From positions 10,243,001-10,307,000 of the forward strand of contig CM034099.1 in NCBI GenBank assembly GCA_019914945.1: a DNA stretch of 64,000 bases. The letters are read 5' to 3'. The DNA is from Typha latifolia (Eukaryota > Streptophyta > Magnoliopsida > Poales > Typhaceae). The translations under genes and the position numbers were made by a program. Positions within the stretch are counted from its first letter, which is position 1. Each line of letters opens with the position of its first letter. The notes below the pieces were generated by a model, which had not been told where the DNA came from, made no database searches, and was given only the letters and a program-made list of their open reading frames with translations. Shown here in pieces: positions 1 to 13,300 of the stretch.

Positions 1-1213
1 AAAGCACCAACCATTATTGCACAAACTCAACCACAATCAGCTATATTACATGCCGTGGGATCCCTCCTTCTAGGTTAAGAGTCATAACTGCAAACTACAA
101 GAGTCATAACTGCAAACTACAAGAAGTCAAACTACAAAAGCAGTAATTGTAAACTACAAAGATTAATATTTGTGAACTCAAAAGAGTAATAATTATGAAA
201 TACAAGAAGAATAACTTCGAAAGTATTATGTAATCCCTTTAACTGATATAAGAAGAAGATATTTTTTAATTATGATAAAATACTTTCATGTCCAATTGGT
301 CATTCTCTTTGGCCGAAGAAAGAAGCGAACTTTATATTATTATAAAATACCGGCATGTCTAATTCAAGTACAAGATGCTCTTAATACAACTAATAAATAA
401 TTTGTAGAATTCCCTCTTTTCTTTTCATAAAAACTTTGCATAGTTTAGGAAGAAAACAATAAAAAAAAACCATAAAGTGCGCATCTCGTCCAAACTTGAA
501 AATCGAGTGTTTCTACTGCAAATCATCCATAAAAACTGAAAGTGAAAAAAAAAATAACCTTCTTTTGAAACTGATCTACTGAATCTTAACAAATAATTGG
601 CCAAGCATTTACTTTCTCCAAAAAAAAAATTGTCCAAGCTTTTGATTCCGTTCTAACATCTAACGAAATGTTGATAACAATCATATAAAGAGAGATAATT
701 TTCTTAAGAGATATTTCTTAATACTTCCACATAATTTTATCCACCATTTAATTTTCTAATAAGTTCAACACGGAATAGTTGAAAGGGGAAGAAAATATAT
801 TACCGTGATTGACATTGCTAATTATGAGTAGCATCCAGTGGATGAAAACTACACCAAGATTTTACAATGCAGGGTAAAATCCAATAGTTATTGGATTCAA
901 AGATTCAATAAAAGAGAAATTCTAGGAAATGGTTTACTTTTGGATGTTGTATTTGCAAATGGTCAAATATGTGAACCACCTATTATTTTAGAAATAAAAA
1001 TAAAAATAAAAACAATAAAGAACAGCTATCTTTTTGCACTTGCTAAACAAGTTTAAATTTTCTTTGGAAATCGATTTTCCAGTCTACTTTACTTGTAAAC
1101 CGGCACATCAGCCTGCAAGGTTGCAAAGTTTGGTCCATAATGCAGGTGCAATCTGGTGATCTGTAATAAAAACATTGAAATTTAAGCAAAGTACATCTCC
1201 ACCAATGTGGTTT
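1..1213. other. 3' flank of the RCA-like gene
   Basis: AT-rich sequence downstream of the stop codon. The 3' UTR must lie here, but I cannot fix the poly(A) site. Near 60-180 there is a loose repeat of CTGCAAACTACAAGA. The short plus-strand open frame at 838-1056 resembles no family I know and overlaps the expected UTR, so I do not call it a gene. Confidence 0.5.
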
Positions 1214-1321
1214 CTATTCGTCTATATTCTTCATGTATTCCTTTGATAATCTTGAATTTGTAATCAGTTGCTGCTCCTCGACAAGAGAACGGCCGGACTC
1301 AAGTAATGCCTCAATGGTTTG
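1214..1321 (-). CDS. RCA-like gene, terminal exon
   Basis: It encodes [19 protein letters not shown] and then [16 protein letters not shown] followed by TAG at 1216-1214. It fits the extreme C-terminus of the activase-like group and lacks the redox-regulated cysteine tail of long RCA isoforms. Acceptor TTGAAACAG|CAAACC. It lies 13.4 kb from exon 9, across the nested retrotransposon cluster. Confidence 0.93.
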   Translation of the reverse strand, partial: QTIEALLESGRSLVEEQQLITNSRLSKEYMKNIDE

Positions 1322-4300
1322 CTGTTTCAAGTTAACAAAACTGAGCGAGTTTATTTCATTATTTTTATAGATCATAGATTTCTTGGAAGGAGAAAGCACA
1401 AAAATCAGAAATTCTTTCTCTAAAAGAAAGGCAAATTAGAATTTTACATATTCTATGATCTCCATAAAAGTTCCACCAAATGATCAAACTTGTAAGAAAG
1501 CATAATACTCTGTCCAAAACACCAACCTGACTGAAAGATGATTTGGGTCAAGATTTATGATTTTGAGTTTCGATCAAAACAAATCTGTTTTGGTACAAAC
1601 AGATTGATCAAGATTTTATGATTTCAAGTCAACTGAAACCAACCTGTTTTGGTAGAAACAAATCGAATTTGGCCTTGGGCCACCTTAAAACAATCTCCTG
1701 ACCAGAAATAAAACTGGTTTCAAGGATGTACAGTAAAGTTTTGGGCAGTTTGGGCTCTTTCAGGACTGAAAAGGATTGAAACGGCCATTTAGTATTTTTG
1801 GTTTGAAAATTGGGCCAAATTGTGCAAGTCTGACATGTGATTAACCCAATATTGATCCATGACTTACTCTATTAAATATAGTGTGCTAATTGAAATATTA
1901 AGAGAAAAAAGAATTACAGACAAATTTGTGTGATTCCTTAATATATGTAATCCATACTGCTATTTTATTACGGACTAGATCTGGACTGATCCGGACGTAA
2001 AAAAATAAGTAATGGTAGCTTCACGAGATAGAATTCTAATGGCTCTAGTTTCACGTAAATAAAATATTTGGATGAAAAGATATAATTAAAATAGTGGAGC
2101 AAGGTCAGAACGGGGCAAAATGGAAAATATTTGATGTTGCGGCGGTAGTCGGAGGGTGGAGGACGGCCAAGGGTGGTGGTGGACGGTTGTATAGTATGGT
2201 GGATGTTGGAGGTGATGGTGGCTATAGGTTAAAGATAGAATTTGAGTTTCTAATTTAGATCTACTCCTAGAAAAATAAAAACGATCTAATGGCTATGATA
2301 AAAACGATAAATGCGAGAATAAGAAAATAACTAAACTCAATTAATTTTTAATAATTGGATGCTTAGATGAATAAAGCTCCTCTATATATGAAGGTCGGGT
2401 ACAATAAGTCTTACTCGGGCTTAGCCCTAAAGGCTTATACAACTCGAACTAGGACTTGTCTTAAAGACTTATATGACTTAATTGAACTTACCTTAGAGGT
2501 TTCTAACTTAGATCTACTCCTAAAAAAATAAAGACAATCTAACGGCTATGATAAAAATAGTAAATGTGAGAATAAGAAAATAACTAAAACTTAATTAATT
2601 CTCAATGCTTGGATGTTTGGATGAATAAAGCTCAGTTTCTCTATATATAGTGGTTAAGTACAATGAATCCTAACTCAGACTTATCCCTAAAGGCTTATAC
2701 GACTCAAACTAGGACTTACCTTAGAGGTTTACATGATTTAATTGAACTTGCCTTAGTGACTTACATAATTTAACTAGGCTTGTCTTAAGGGTTTACACTA
2801 AAAATTAATATGACCTAGAGATAAATATGACTTAGCAAAATCAGCCTTTCTTATCTATCTTGGAATGTTTCTTCATTATGCTACAGATGGAGTCATAATA
2901 TGGAGAAATCTTAAATACGAAAATTGTAGATCATGACGTTTTCGATCTTCTCCAAGTAGTCTCATAATATTCGGTCAACTGATGAATATCTACAGAATAT
3001 TTTTTTGAAACTGTGCAGAAGTTAATGAAACTTAGCTAATTAAATAAACTCTAACTTACTTAGATTCTAACTAAACTATATAAGAAGAATAAATAAGATA
3101 AATAAACTCAATCCATCGATCCAATGTCCTCATGATTGTTTTTACTAAAAGCTCAAATCATTCAATAGTGCAATACATATTTGTCTTTCTGTCTTGAATA
3201 CGCAACTCTCCCTTCTCAACTTTCTAAATTCCTCTCAATTGTTTTGAACCAGTGAAAGTAGAGCTCAAATAGCCAAAAACTACCTAAGCTCTGAAGTACT
3301 GTTCTTTCAAGGCACTGAAAATCAGAGCAAAAACCAAAATTTCAGACCATTATTACATACTAATATAGCACAACCTCTCCAACTCTCTAGGACACTATCT
3401 CCCTTCATCATGTAAAACCAAAACGTTTCTTCTTAAATGATGACAATCTTCTTCAAACTTTTGCATACTTAGTCAAGTAAAGGATATAGTTTCTCAGACA
3501 ACTTTATCTATTGACATTCATAAACAACCTTAATACACATTTTATATACTTAAAATAGTGCTAGTGTAAAATCATCTTCGTTGTCAGTTTTACATAGCCT
3601 TCTCTTATGGACCCTTCAGTACTATATTTTCCATTACCAATGCAAGCCTACAGGCTTTATCAACTTTTATAATTTGTGGCTATCTATAGAATGATGTCAT
3701 GTCACAAGTTTAGGGAATATAATGTGCTTGTCGTAGTATGCACTTGTCAGGAATTCTATCCATACTTCATGCATCATTCATGGTCTATCTAACAAAATCT
3801 CTTCCTTTTTCTCTTCACTTTTCAGTTATTGAGGGTCCAACTTGTAAATCCAAGTGAAACTTAATATTGACATTAAGAAATTATGATTTTTAACTATCTT
3901 CCTTGATCTGATCATTCTGAAGAAAGACAATTAACTTAATATTCAAGTAATGTACCCAATGAAACCTATCCCGACCTTCCTCCCTCAATGGAAATGAATT
4001 CTGTAATGAAGTTTTTCTCTATAGGAAACCCTTTCCATCTCTATCTAATGAAAACACTTCTATTATTATTCTCTCTTTTTTACTTTTCACTTATTCAGGA
4101 TCCAACTTGTAACATCACGTGAAATTAGCATGCTAAAAAGTTTAAAATTCTTAATTATATTCCTTGATGTGAATTTGGATGAAGGTGTAATATTCTTTAA
4201 AAATAAAATGGGCGCATGTGCTCGGCACGTGTTTAGGGATTAGGGTTTAGGGTTTAGACCTGAGGGCCATATCAGGTCGGCTACAAGGAAAAGATTCGAG

Positions 4301-7300
4301 CGCCATTTTGAGATGACTTCTAATTAATATGGATCCATGTACATAATCCCAAACTGAGATAACTGGCAATATTTAGATTGAGAAGTTTCGCATAATAAAA
4401 ATTAAACATGTTATCAACCTACTAATTGTTGTATTGTTACTTGTGCTTATTATTCACATTGTGGCATGTTGGTTATTGTTATTGTTGAGTTTTGGTTTTT
4501 ATATCACATTGTATAAAATTAAATTTTACTGACTTTTGGGTGGATTCACCAATTGAGCTGTTGGGCTTATTTTCATTTGGAAAATACTTCATTGCCTTGT
4601 TTTAACTTCTTATATTCTTAAAAGAAACTCATTAACTTTGTTTGGTGAAATAATCTATATTTTTTTTAGATATCTCACCAGTTATTTGGAGCATTTAATA
4701 GTCATCTTTTTAACTTCTCCACATGTTCTACCATTCCTAAAGGATGGGATAACCTTTTTATATCTATCATCTCAGTGGAGACTAGAAAACCAATCGCTAA
4801 ATGTAATAAAGCAATCAATCGCATTGGAAGTTGTTTATGGACTGACTCTATGTCAGAATCTATACAGATTTATCAAGATGATGCATCAAAAGAACTTGAA
4901 GAATGCCAATATAAGATTGTTGTTTCCATGGTCTGATACATATCTAGGCATTATCCTTTGGCAATAACATTTGCTTGATCCATTTTTGTCAGAACCAGAA
5001 TCATAATAAAAAATAAATAAAAATAAATAAAAAAAATTTAGGGGTTGAGAGAGGAGGGTGCACGTGCTCTGCACGTGCAGCCCCTCCCCTCTCCCTCTCC
5101 AGCACGCAACGAGGTGCAGAGAGAGAAATCACGCCTAATCCGGATCGGATTAGGTCTAGATTCCTCTTCTAATCTATAAATTAAAATCCTAATCTCTGTT
5201 TAAGGATCTGAACTCTTTTCTCTCTCTTCTTCCTCCCCTCTTTCGCTTTCTTCTTCCTCACCGTCGGAGTCGTCGCTGTGGGATCGGCCCGCCGGAGCGC
5301 CGCCGAAGCCATCGGAGACCACCACGCGACTCGTTGGTGGTGATTTTTAGTATGTGAGCTAGAGATTTGAGATTTCGGTTGTCTTGCCTAGATTCAGGTG
5401 AGTGGGTTCACTCACATGTTTATTTTATTGTATTTCGTATTTTTGTCAGACCATGTAAATTTTCCTGTGTGCATTTAATTATTATATTCAATGCATCACC
5501 ATACTTCGTGCAAATATTGAAATTTGTAAAAAGAAAAATGAGACTAGTATTGATACGACTTAGAGAACAGTCCCGGTATAAATCGTTTGCAATTTTCCGT
5601 GGTGACTCAAGTCTATTTGGAAGTCCAGGGGAAAGTCCTAAATTAGATCACTGCGGTGACTTTCTTAGGTGACTCTGGCGGGGTTAGGGAACAGTCCTAG
5701 GATGAATGAGAAAAATTTCTAGGTGACTCTAACTTCTCTCAACGGTTAGAGGAAAAGACAAAGTGTGTTAATCACAGGATGATACCCTCTGATGACCCTA
5801 ACCGGATCAACTATGAAGAAAAAAGTTCCGAGCGTTATCTCGAGGTGACTTCTAGTTGATGTGGATCCATAGAGTTTAGACCCATTGAGACATATGACAG
5901 TATAAATATCAAAAGATGTTAATATGTTGAAAACGTGCAAGGTTTCAAGTTGTAACATCTCTCTCTATTGTTATCACTGTTATTAGTTAGAGAGCATGCC
6001 TATTGCATATTGTGATGGATATTGTTACTTTTAGTTTAATTTATTCAGCATTAATATGAATTAAAATGTATTTGGTTAGTGAGTGGATTCCACTCACTGA
6101 GCTATAGTTGTTGGCTCATAGGTTCTATTATTTTTTTTGTATTTGTTTATTTATTTCAGATAATAGTCAGCGGGGCGACTGAGCGAGATGTACCCGGACT
6201 CCACCTCCACTTAGGATTCACCTTTTTACCTTTCCGCTCTTTTGATTTTTTTACTTTAGATTAGACATTTTATTTATTTAGTTTAGAGACTCAAAAACAT
6301 TAATATTATTTTATAATTTTTTTTATTGCAATTAGTTATAAAATTTAATAAAGCACGTTCTTATTTATTTATTTATTTTGCCATTGTACACGTAGAGAGT
6401 ATTAATAAGGCTTCATGCATCTCAAACATATTGAGATGCATGGCCGGTCATGATTCCTATTTTGGGTCGTGACAATGTTGGTATCAGAGCCTGAAAAAAA
6501 AAATTGTGTTATCCTAAATCACCCTTAGAGTTGTGTGGAGGTCCGGTGGCATCAGCTCAGGTTCGTTATGAAATTTTTATTATATTCAGTAAAATTTTTC
6601 TTATCTCATTTATAAATCTTGAAGGGACAATATGTATACGCGTCGTCGTCGACAAGGAGCTGCGGCCCAGAGTTTATCTCCTGACAGGACTAGTGAGCAA
6701 GAGCCGGCTCCTGCTCAAGCGCCAGCTCTTGCACCTACTGCAATTCCTAGTTCGGGATCGGAAACTGCTCCTACATCTGCCCAGATCCCCACTCCTACCC
6801 CAGTTCCTGCTACTCATACAGTGGTGTCAGTGCTTCAGACCCTTCTTCAGGCCGTTGGAGGACAGCCATCGCAGACTCCGGCTACATCAGAGTCAAGGCC
6901 CCTTAGTCTAGATAGGGGTACAGTGTTTGAAAAGTTTTTGAAGGCATCTCCACCTACCTTTAGAGAGACCACTGATTCGATTGAAGCAGAGGCATGGCTG
7001 CTGCGAATCGAGAAGATATTGCGAGTATTGGATTGTTCAGAGGATCAAAAGGTTGCTTTGACGACCTATATGTTTGAGGATCGGGCAGAGCATTGGTGGC
7101 AGATGATTGAGCGCCAGTACATTGGATGAGAGAAGGAGCTGACCTGGGGAAACTTTAAGAAGATTTTCTTTGAAAAGTACTATCCTCGGGCATTAAAGAA
7201 GAAGAAGCATGATGAATTCTTTGAGCTGAGACAGGGAGGTATGTCAGTGGTGGATTTTGAGGCGAGGTTCACCGAGCTGTTGCGATTTGTTCCACATATA

Positions 7301-10300
7301 GCGGCGAGCGAGGAAGAGAAAGTTAGCTTCTTCGGGGGTAAGTTGCGGCCAGCCATCAAAGATAGAATATCACTATTCCAGTGTCAGATGCTTCTAGAAA
7401 TGGTGTCTAAGGCACTCCTCGCCGAGAGAAACATTGGGGAGCTTCGCCAAGAACGAGAACAACAGCATCCACAGAAGAAGCCGAGGAGGTACCAGGAGCA
7501 AAACAGAGGAGGTGGTCAGTTTTCTGGACATCCCTTGAGGGCCGGGAGTGGACCAAACCCTTATGGGGGAGGTCCCAAACAGAGTCAGCCTAAAAATTGT
7601 ACGAGGTGTGGACGCTCACATTCGTCTAGTGTTGGGTGCAATGGAGTACCACGAAGCTGCTACAACTGTGGGAGACCCGGCCACTTAGCGAGAGATTGCA
7701 GAGCACCACATGGGGGATGGCGCCCGACTTCTCAGCAGGATCAACAACATCGACCGTCCCAGTCTGGCACAGCAAACAATAGGCTTCCAGCAAGTAGCGA
7801 AAATCCAGGAGCGAGGCCAGGGAATAAAGGAAGAATTTATACCTTGACTCAGGAAGAGGCTGAAGTCCTTTATCTATTTCTTCCATACCAACTAAAGTCC
7901 TTTTTGACTCTGGAGCCTCTCATTCTTTTGGTTCACCTGATTTTCTCTCTTTATTACCTATTGCACCTGAGATTATGGAATCATATTTAGCAGTGACTAC
8001 ACCCATAGGGAGGACCATACTTTTAAATCTTATCTACAGATCTTGTTTAGTAGAGATAGACAGTCAGAAACTTCCAGTAGATCTTATTTGTCTAGACATG
8101 CATGATTTTGATGTTATACTGGGTATGGATTGGCTATCTGCACATCATGCTATAGTGGATTGTAGAATAAAAAGGGTTACATTTTCTATCCCGGAGAAGC
8201 CAGAGTTTTTCTTCCAGGGTGAGCGAAAGATTCCTACGACCAATATTATCTCAGCACTTCAAGCAAATCGATTAATGAAGAAAGAATGCCTAGGCTTTTT
8301 AGCATCGGTAGTGGGCGTGGAGCGTGCAGAGCAGGAGATTCATGAACTTCAAGTGGTAAATGAATTTCCAGATGTTTTTCCTGAAGATCTACCTGGTCTT
8401 CCACCTGATAGAGTAGATCTGCTCCCTGGCACTGAACCAATATCAAAGGCACCCTACAGGATGGCACCGGCAGAACTTAGAGAGTTGCAGACCCAACTTC
8501 AAGAGTTGCTGGATTTGGGTTTTATTCGTCCGAGTGTATCACCTTGGGGAGCACTAGTTTTGTTTGTAAAGAAGAAAGATGGATCGATGCGTCTTTGCAT
8601 TGATTATCGGGAGTTAAATAAAATCACTGTGAAGAACAGGTATCCACTACCCCGGATTGATGATCTTTTTGATCAACTGCAAGGCTCTCAGGTCTTCTCA
8701 AAAATCGATTTGAGGTCTGGCTATCACCAATTGAAGATTAAGAATGAAGATATTGCAAAGACAGCATTTAGGACTCACTATGGCCATTATGAGTTCTTAG
8801 TGATGCCTTTTGGCCTTACAAATGCACCTGCAGCTTTTATGGACTTAATGAACCGGATCTTCAAAACCTTCTTGGACTAGTTTGTTGTGATATTCATTGA
8901 TGTTATATTGATCTATTCCAAGAGCAAAGAAAAGCATGAGGAACACCTGAGGATAATACTTCAAATTCTTCGTGAGGAAAAACTTTATGCCAAGTTTAAG
9001 AAGTGTTAGTGATGCCTTTTGGCCTTACAAATGCACCTGCAGCTTTTATGGACTTAATGAACCGGATCTTCAAAACCTTCTTGGACTAGTTTGTTGTGAT
9101 ATTCATTGATGTTATATTGATCTATTCCAAGAGCAAAGAAAAGCATGAGGAACACCTGAGGATAATACTTCAAATTCTTCGTGAGGAAAAACTTTATGCC
9201 AAGTTTAAGAAGTGTGAGTTTTGGTTGGATGAGGTGGCATTCTTAGGACATATAATCGGTAAGGATGGAATCAAGGTGGATCAAAAGAAGATAGAGGCTG
9301 TTAGCAAATGGCCGAGGCCTACTTCAGTATCTGAAGTACGCAGTTTTCTTGGATTGGCAGGCTACTATAGGAGGTTTGTGGAGGGATTTTCACGGATTGT
9401 CTTGCCACTTACTCACCTCACCAAAAAGGGGGTGAAATTTGAGTGGTCAGATAATTGTGAAAATAGCTTCCAAGTGCTCAAGCAGAGATTGATTTCAGCT
9501 CCTATCCTTTCATTTCCGACTGAGGGCGGTAACTTTGTAATTTACAGTGATGCATCCCGACAGGGTCTCGGTTGTGTTTTGATGCAGTATGGAAAGGTGA
9601 TAGCTTATGCATCTAGACAACTTAAGATTCATGAGAAGAACTATCCTCCTCATGATCTTGAGTTGGCTGCGGTGGCTTTTGCACTAAAGATTTGGCGTCA
9701 CTACCTTTATGGAGAATCTTGTGAAATTTTCACTAATCACAAAAGCCTCAAGTATATTTTCACTCAGAAAGAACTTAATTTGAGGCAACGCAGGTGGCTA
9801 GAATTAATCAAGGATTATGATGTTAGTATCAATTACCATCCTGGGAAGGCAAATGTGGTAGCCGATGCTTTGAGCAGAAAATCATCAGAGGGTCACTTAT
9901 CAGCACTTACTTGTCAGCTATGTATTATTGAAGAATTTAGACGCCTGAAGATTGAAGTAACATCAAACCCAGAGAGAGTAGCTATTTGCAACCGGCTAGT
10001 GGTCAAACCTACACTTTTAGATCGCATCCAGACTGCTCAATTAGAGGATGTCAACCTCAAGAAGATCTTGGAAGGATTAGAAAAAGGAGAAGCTCCTAGC
10101 TATTCAAGATCAGATGAAGGATTAGTCAAGTACCAGAATCGAGTCTGCATCCCGGCTAGTGAGGAGTTAAAGAATGAAATTATGTTAGAGGCTCACAGTT
10201 CAGGATTCAGTATCCACCCAGGCAGCACAAAAATGTATAGAGATTTACGAGAAAACTTCTGGTGGAATGGCATGAAAAAGGACATAACAAACTTTGTGGC

Positions 10301-13300
10301 CAGATGTCTCACTTGTCAGCAAGTCAAAGTTGAGCACCAAAAGCCTAGGGGATGTTACAGCCTTTGCCTTTATCGGAATGGAAGTGGGAGGATGTGACTA
10401 TGGACTTTGTCTCAGGATTCCCCCGCACTAGATCAAATCATGATGTAATTTGGGTAATTGTGGACAGACTAACTAAATCTGCTCACTTTTTGGCCATTCG
10501 TATGACTTACTCTTTAGATCGTCTTGCGCAGCTTTATATTAGAGAGATTATTCGACTCCATGGCGCACCTTTGTCTATTGTATCTGATCGAGATCCTCGT
10601 TTTGTTTCTAAATTCTGGCGGAGCCTTCATTCAGCTATGGGCACACGTTTGAGATTCTATCACCCGCAAACTGATGGACAATCCGAGAGGACTATTCAAA
10701 CCCTTGAGGATATGTTGCGAGCATGTTCTTTGGAATGGAAAGGAAATTGGGATGATCATCTTCCACTCATGGAGTTCTCATATAATAATAGCTACCATTC
10801 GAGTTTGGGATTAGCACCTTACGAGGCGTTATATGGTAGAAAATGCAGATCTCCACTTTGTTGGTTTGAGGTTGGTGAAAGACAATTGTTGGGACCTGAT
10901 ATAGTACAAGATGCCACTCAGAAAATTGTCAAAATTAAAGAAAAGCTCCTTGCAGCTCAAAGCCGTCAAAAGAGCTATGCTGATAATCGGAGAAGAAATC
11001 TTGAGTTTCAAGTGGGTGACATGGTTTTCCTAAAGGTGTCAATTGATTAGGTTTGGTAAGAAAGGAAAGTTGAGTCCTCGCTTTATTGGACCTTTTGAAG
11101 TGTTAGAGCGCATTGGAGAGGTGGCCTATCAAATAGCACTGCCACCTAGGTTATCTAAAGTACATAATGTCTTCCATGTATCTATGTTGAGAAAGTATGT
11201 GCCGAGTGCAGATCATGTGATCGACTTCGAGCCTTTCGAAATCCAAGAAAATTTATCTTATGAAGAGCAACCTATGGAAATTCTAGAGACTCAGCAAAGA
11301 ACTCTTCGAAATAGGGTAATCTCTTTCGTAAAGATTTTATGGCAAAATCACAAGCCGGAAGAAGCAACTTGGGAGCATGAAGATGAGATGAGGGAAAAGC
11401 ATCCAGAGCTATTTCCTCAATCTTCATAGCGTCTGTTACGGTATTATTTTTATCCTTTCCTTACGCTCATTTTAATTTCGAGGACGGAATTTCTTTTTGT
11501 TGGGAATAGTTGTCAGAACCAGAATTAAAAAAAAAAAATTTAGGGGTTGAGAGAGGAGGGTGCACGTGCTCTGCACGTGCAGCCCCTCCCCTCTCCCTCT
11601 CTAGCACGCAACGAAGTGCAGAGAGAGAAATCACGCCTAATCCGGATCGGATTAGGTCTAGATTCCTCTTCTAATCTATAAATTAAAATCCTAATCTCTG
11701 TTTAAGGATCTGAGCTCTCTTCTCTCTGTTTAAGGATCTAATCTATAAATTTATAATTTTTTTTATTGCAATTAGTTATAAAATTTAATAAAGCACGTTC
11801 TTATTTATTTATTTATTTTGCCATCGTACACGTAGAGAGTATTAATAAGGCTTCGTGCATCTCAAGCATATTGAGATGCATGGCTGGTCATGATTCCTAT
11901 TTTGGGTCGTGACAATTTTGTTTTGTATATTTTTGTAATCATCTATCAATTAATCATATGTCTAATTCTCGTTTGCTGTAAGTTAAGGGAGCTGCTTCTC
12001 AAATCGCTCTCCTTTTATAGGGATCAGCTAGATTTGGTATTCTTGGAGAGAGCATCTTAAATTTAACAGAATATATGGGTTTAGGAGATTCTATTGTTGT
12101 TTCTTTGCCATTAAAGAAGTGCAATTATGGGACAGTTTTGCTAGTCAGTGAAATTAAACGTTATACTCTTGCTTTATTTTTTATGTCCTTGCTTGAGTTA
12201 CATTATTTGTTCGATCCGGATGCAGTGGTTACATGACACATTTGCGATGCTACCCACAGATGCTAATGATCACACTGTACAGAGATATGCTCGAGCCTAT
12301 ATTTTATCACTTTTGGGTGGCTGCATTTTGGATGACAAGTTAGGAATTGCGGTCTAGTTGATTTATTTACCTCTACCATGGGACTTGTAGCACACTAGCA
12401 CCATTAGTTGGGGTAGTGCAGCTATAGTAGTACTTTATCAAGAGTTATGTCGAGCTTCTCGCCTCGGTGCATTAGAGATAGCTGGCCCTCTTATCTTGTT
12501 ACAAGTTTAATCTACTTTTATTTGTTTTGTTTGTTCTATTTTATAAGATGATATACATATATATTGGTATATTTGGTTTGGGCATAGGAACACCAATATG
12601 TTGGACGACCAGATAGGCTCCCACCTCCTATCGAAGCAGTTGGTGATCATATAATACCACCCCCACCCGTAGTACCATCCCCACCTATTGATCCACTTGG
12701 TGCAAAATGGTGGTGTTGCTTGACTTTTGAGCATAATCTGGCACAACATGTCTTGCAATCAATTAGATCAACAGAGAGATGATTAGGTAGCTGATAGTTA
12801 ATAATAGAAAGTAAACATATTTTATTTTTCACTAATTATTTTATTGTAATGTAGATGATATGGGAAACATATATTGAAGATTGGAATTTGCTCCTATTGC
12901 AATCTCAATGGCCCAACTATTAAATGGATTGGATATGGATCCTGAAATTACACTGGGATTAAGATCTGACCCGAGTTCAAAATTTGGCAAAGCTATATGG
13001 ATCCAAGGTTAATCTTAATCATCTGATTGAACCTTATCCGGTTATGGACCTAATATCCTCAATGAATAAATCTCTTACTCTTAGTCATTTTAATCTTCAA
13101 TATTCTCCTCCATAGTTTATTGTCGGTAAAGCTACTTGCAAACGAAAAGAAGGTTACTGCTTGGTTTAATTGTTTTTTCATTGTCAAATACCGATAATGA
13201 TAGCAAGCCAAAAAGATGCACCAATTGAGCTTCTTTAATATTTTAGAAGTTGTTCGGTGTGGTGAATGAACATGGTGCATCGTGCTTTATTTACCTCTAG

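Larger units (their letters stand above)
4987..11914 (+). mobile_element. Ty3/gypsy LTR retrotransposon, chromovirus-like, decayed
   Basis: Complete in outline: 5' LTR 4987-6474, primer site 6479-6490, gag, protease, reverse transcriptase, RNase H, integrase with a chromodomain-like tail, and a shortened 3' LTR 11511-11914. The target duplication is ATTTT (4982-4986 and 11915-11919). The order PR-RT-RH-IN is that of Ty3/gypsy. Domain wording and the [17 protein letters not shown] tail suggest a Tekay/Del-type chromovirus. Frames are broken by an in-frame TGA in gag (7127), a shift before protease, a TAG in RT (8878), a 209-bp duplication, and shifts near 10350 and 11045, so it cannot move by itself. 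Confidence 0.95.

Noticed and set aside
838..1056. 72-codon open frame on the plus strand
   Set aside because: No family resemblance, and it lies opposite the expected 3' UTR of the activase-like gene.
4228..4256. Telomere-like TTTAGGG repeats
   Set aside because: Only about three imperfect units inside an LTR-like region; not an interstitial telomere.
4638..4967. 109-codon open frame left of the nested gypsy element
   Set aside because: I could not match it to the plant mobile domain or any other family; likely chance or decayed element sequence.
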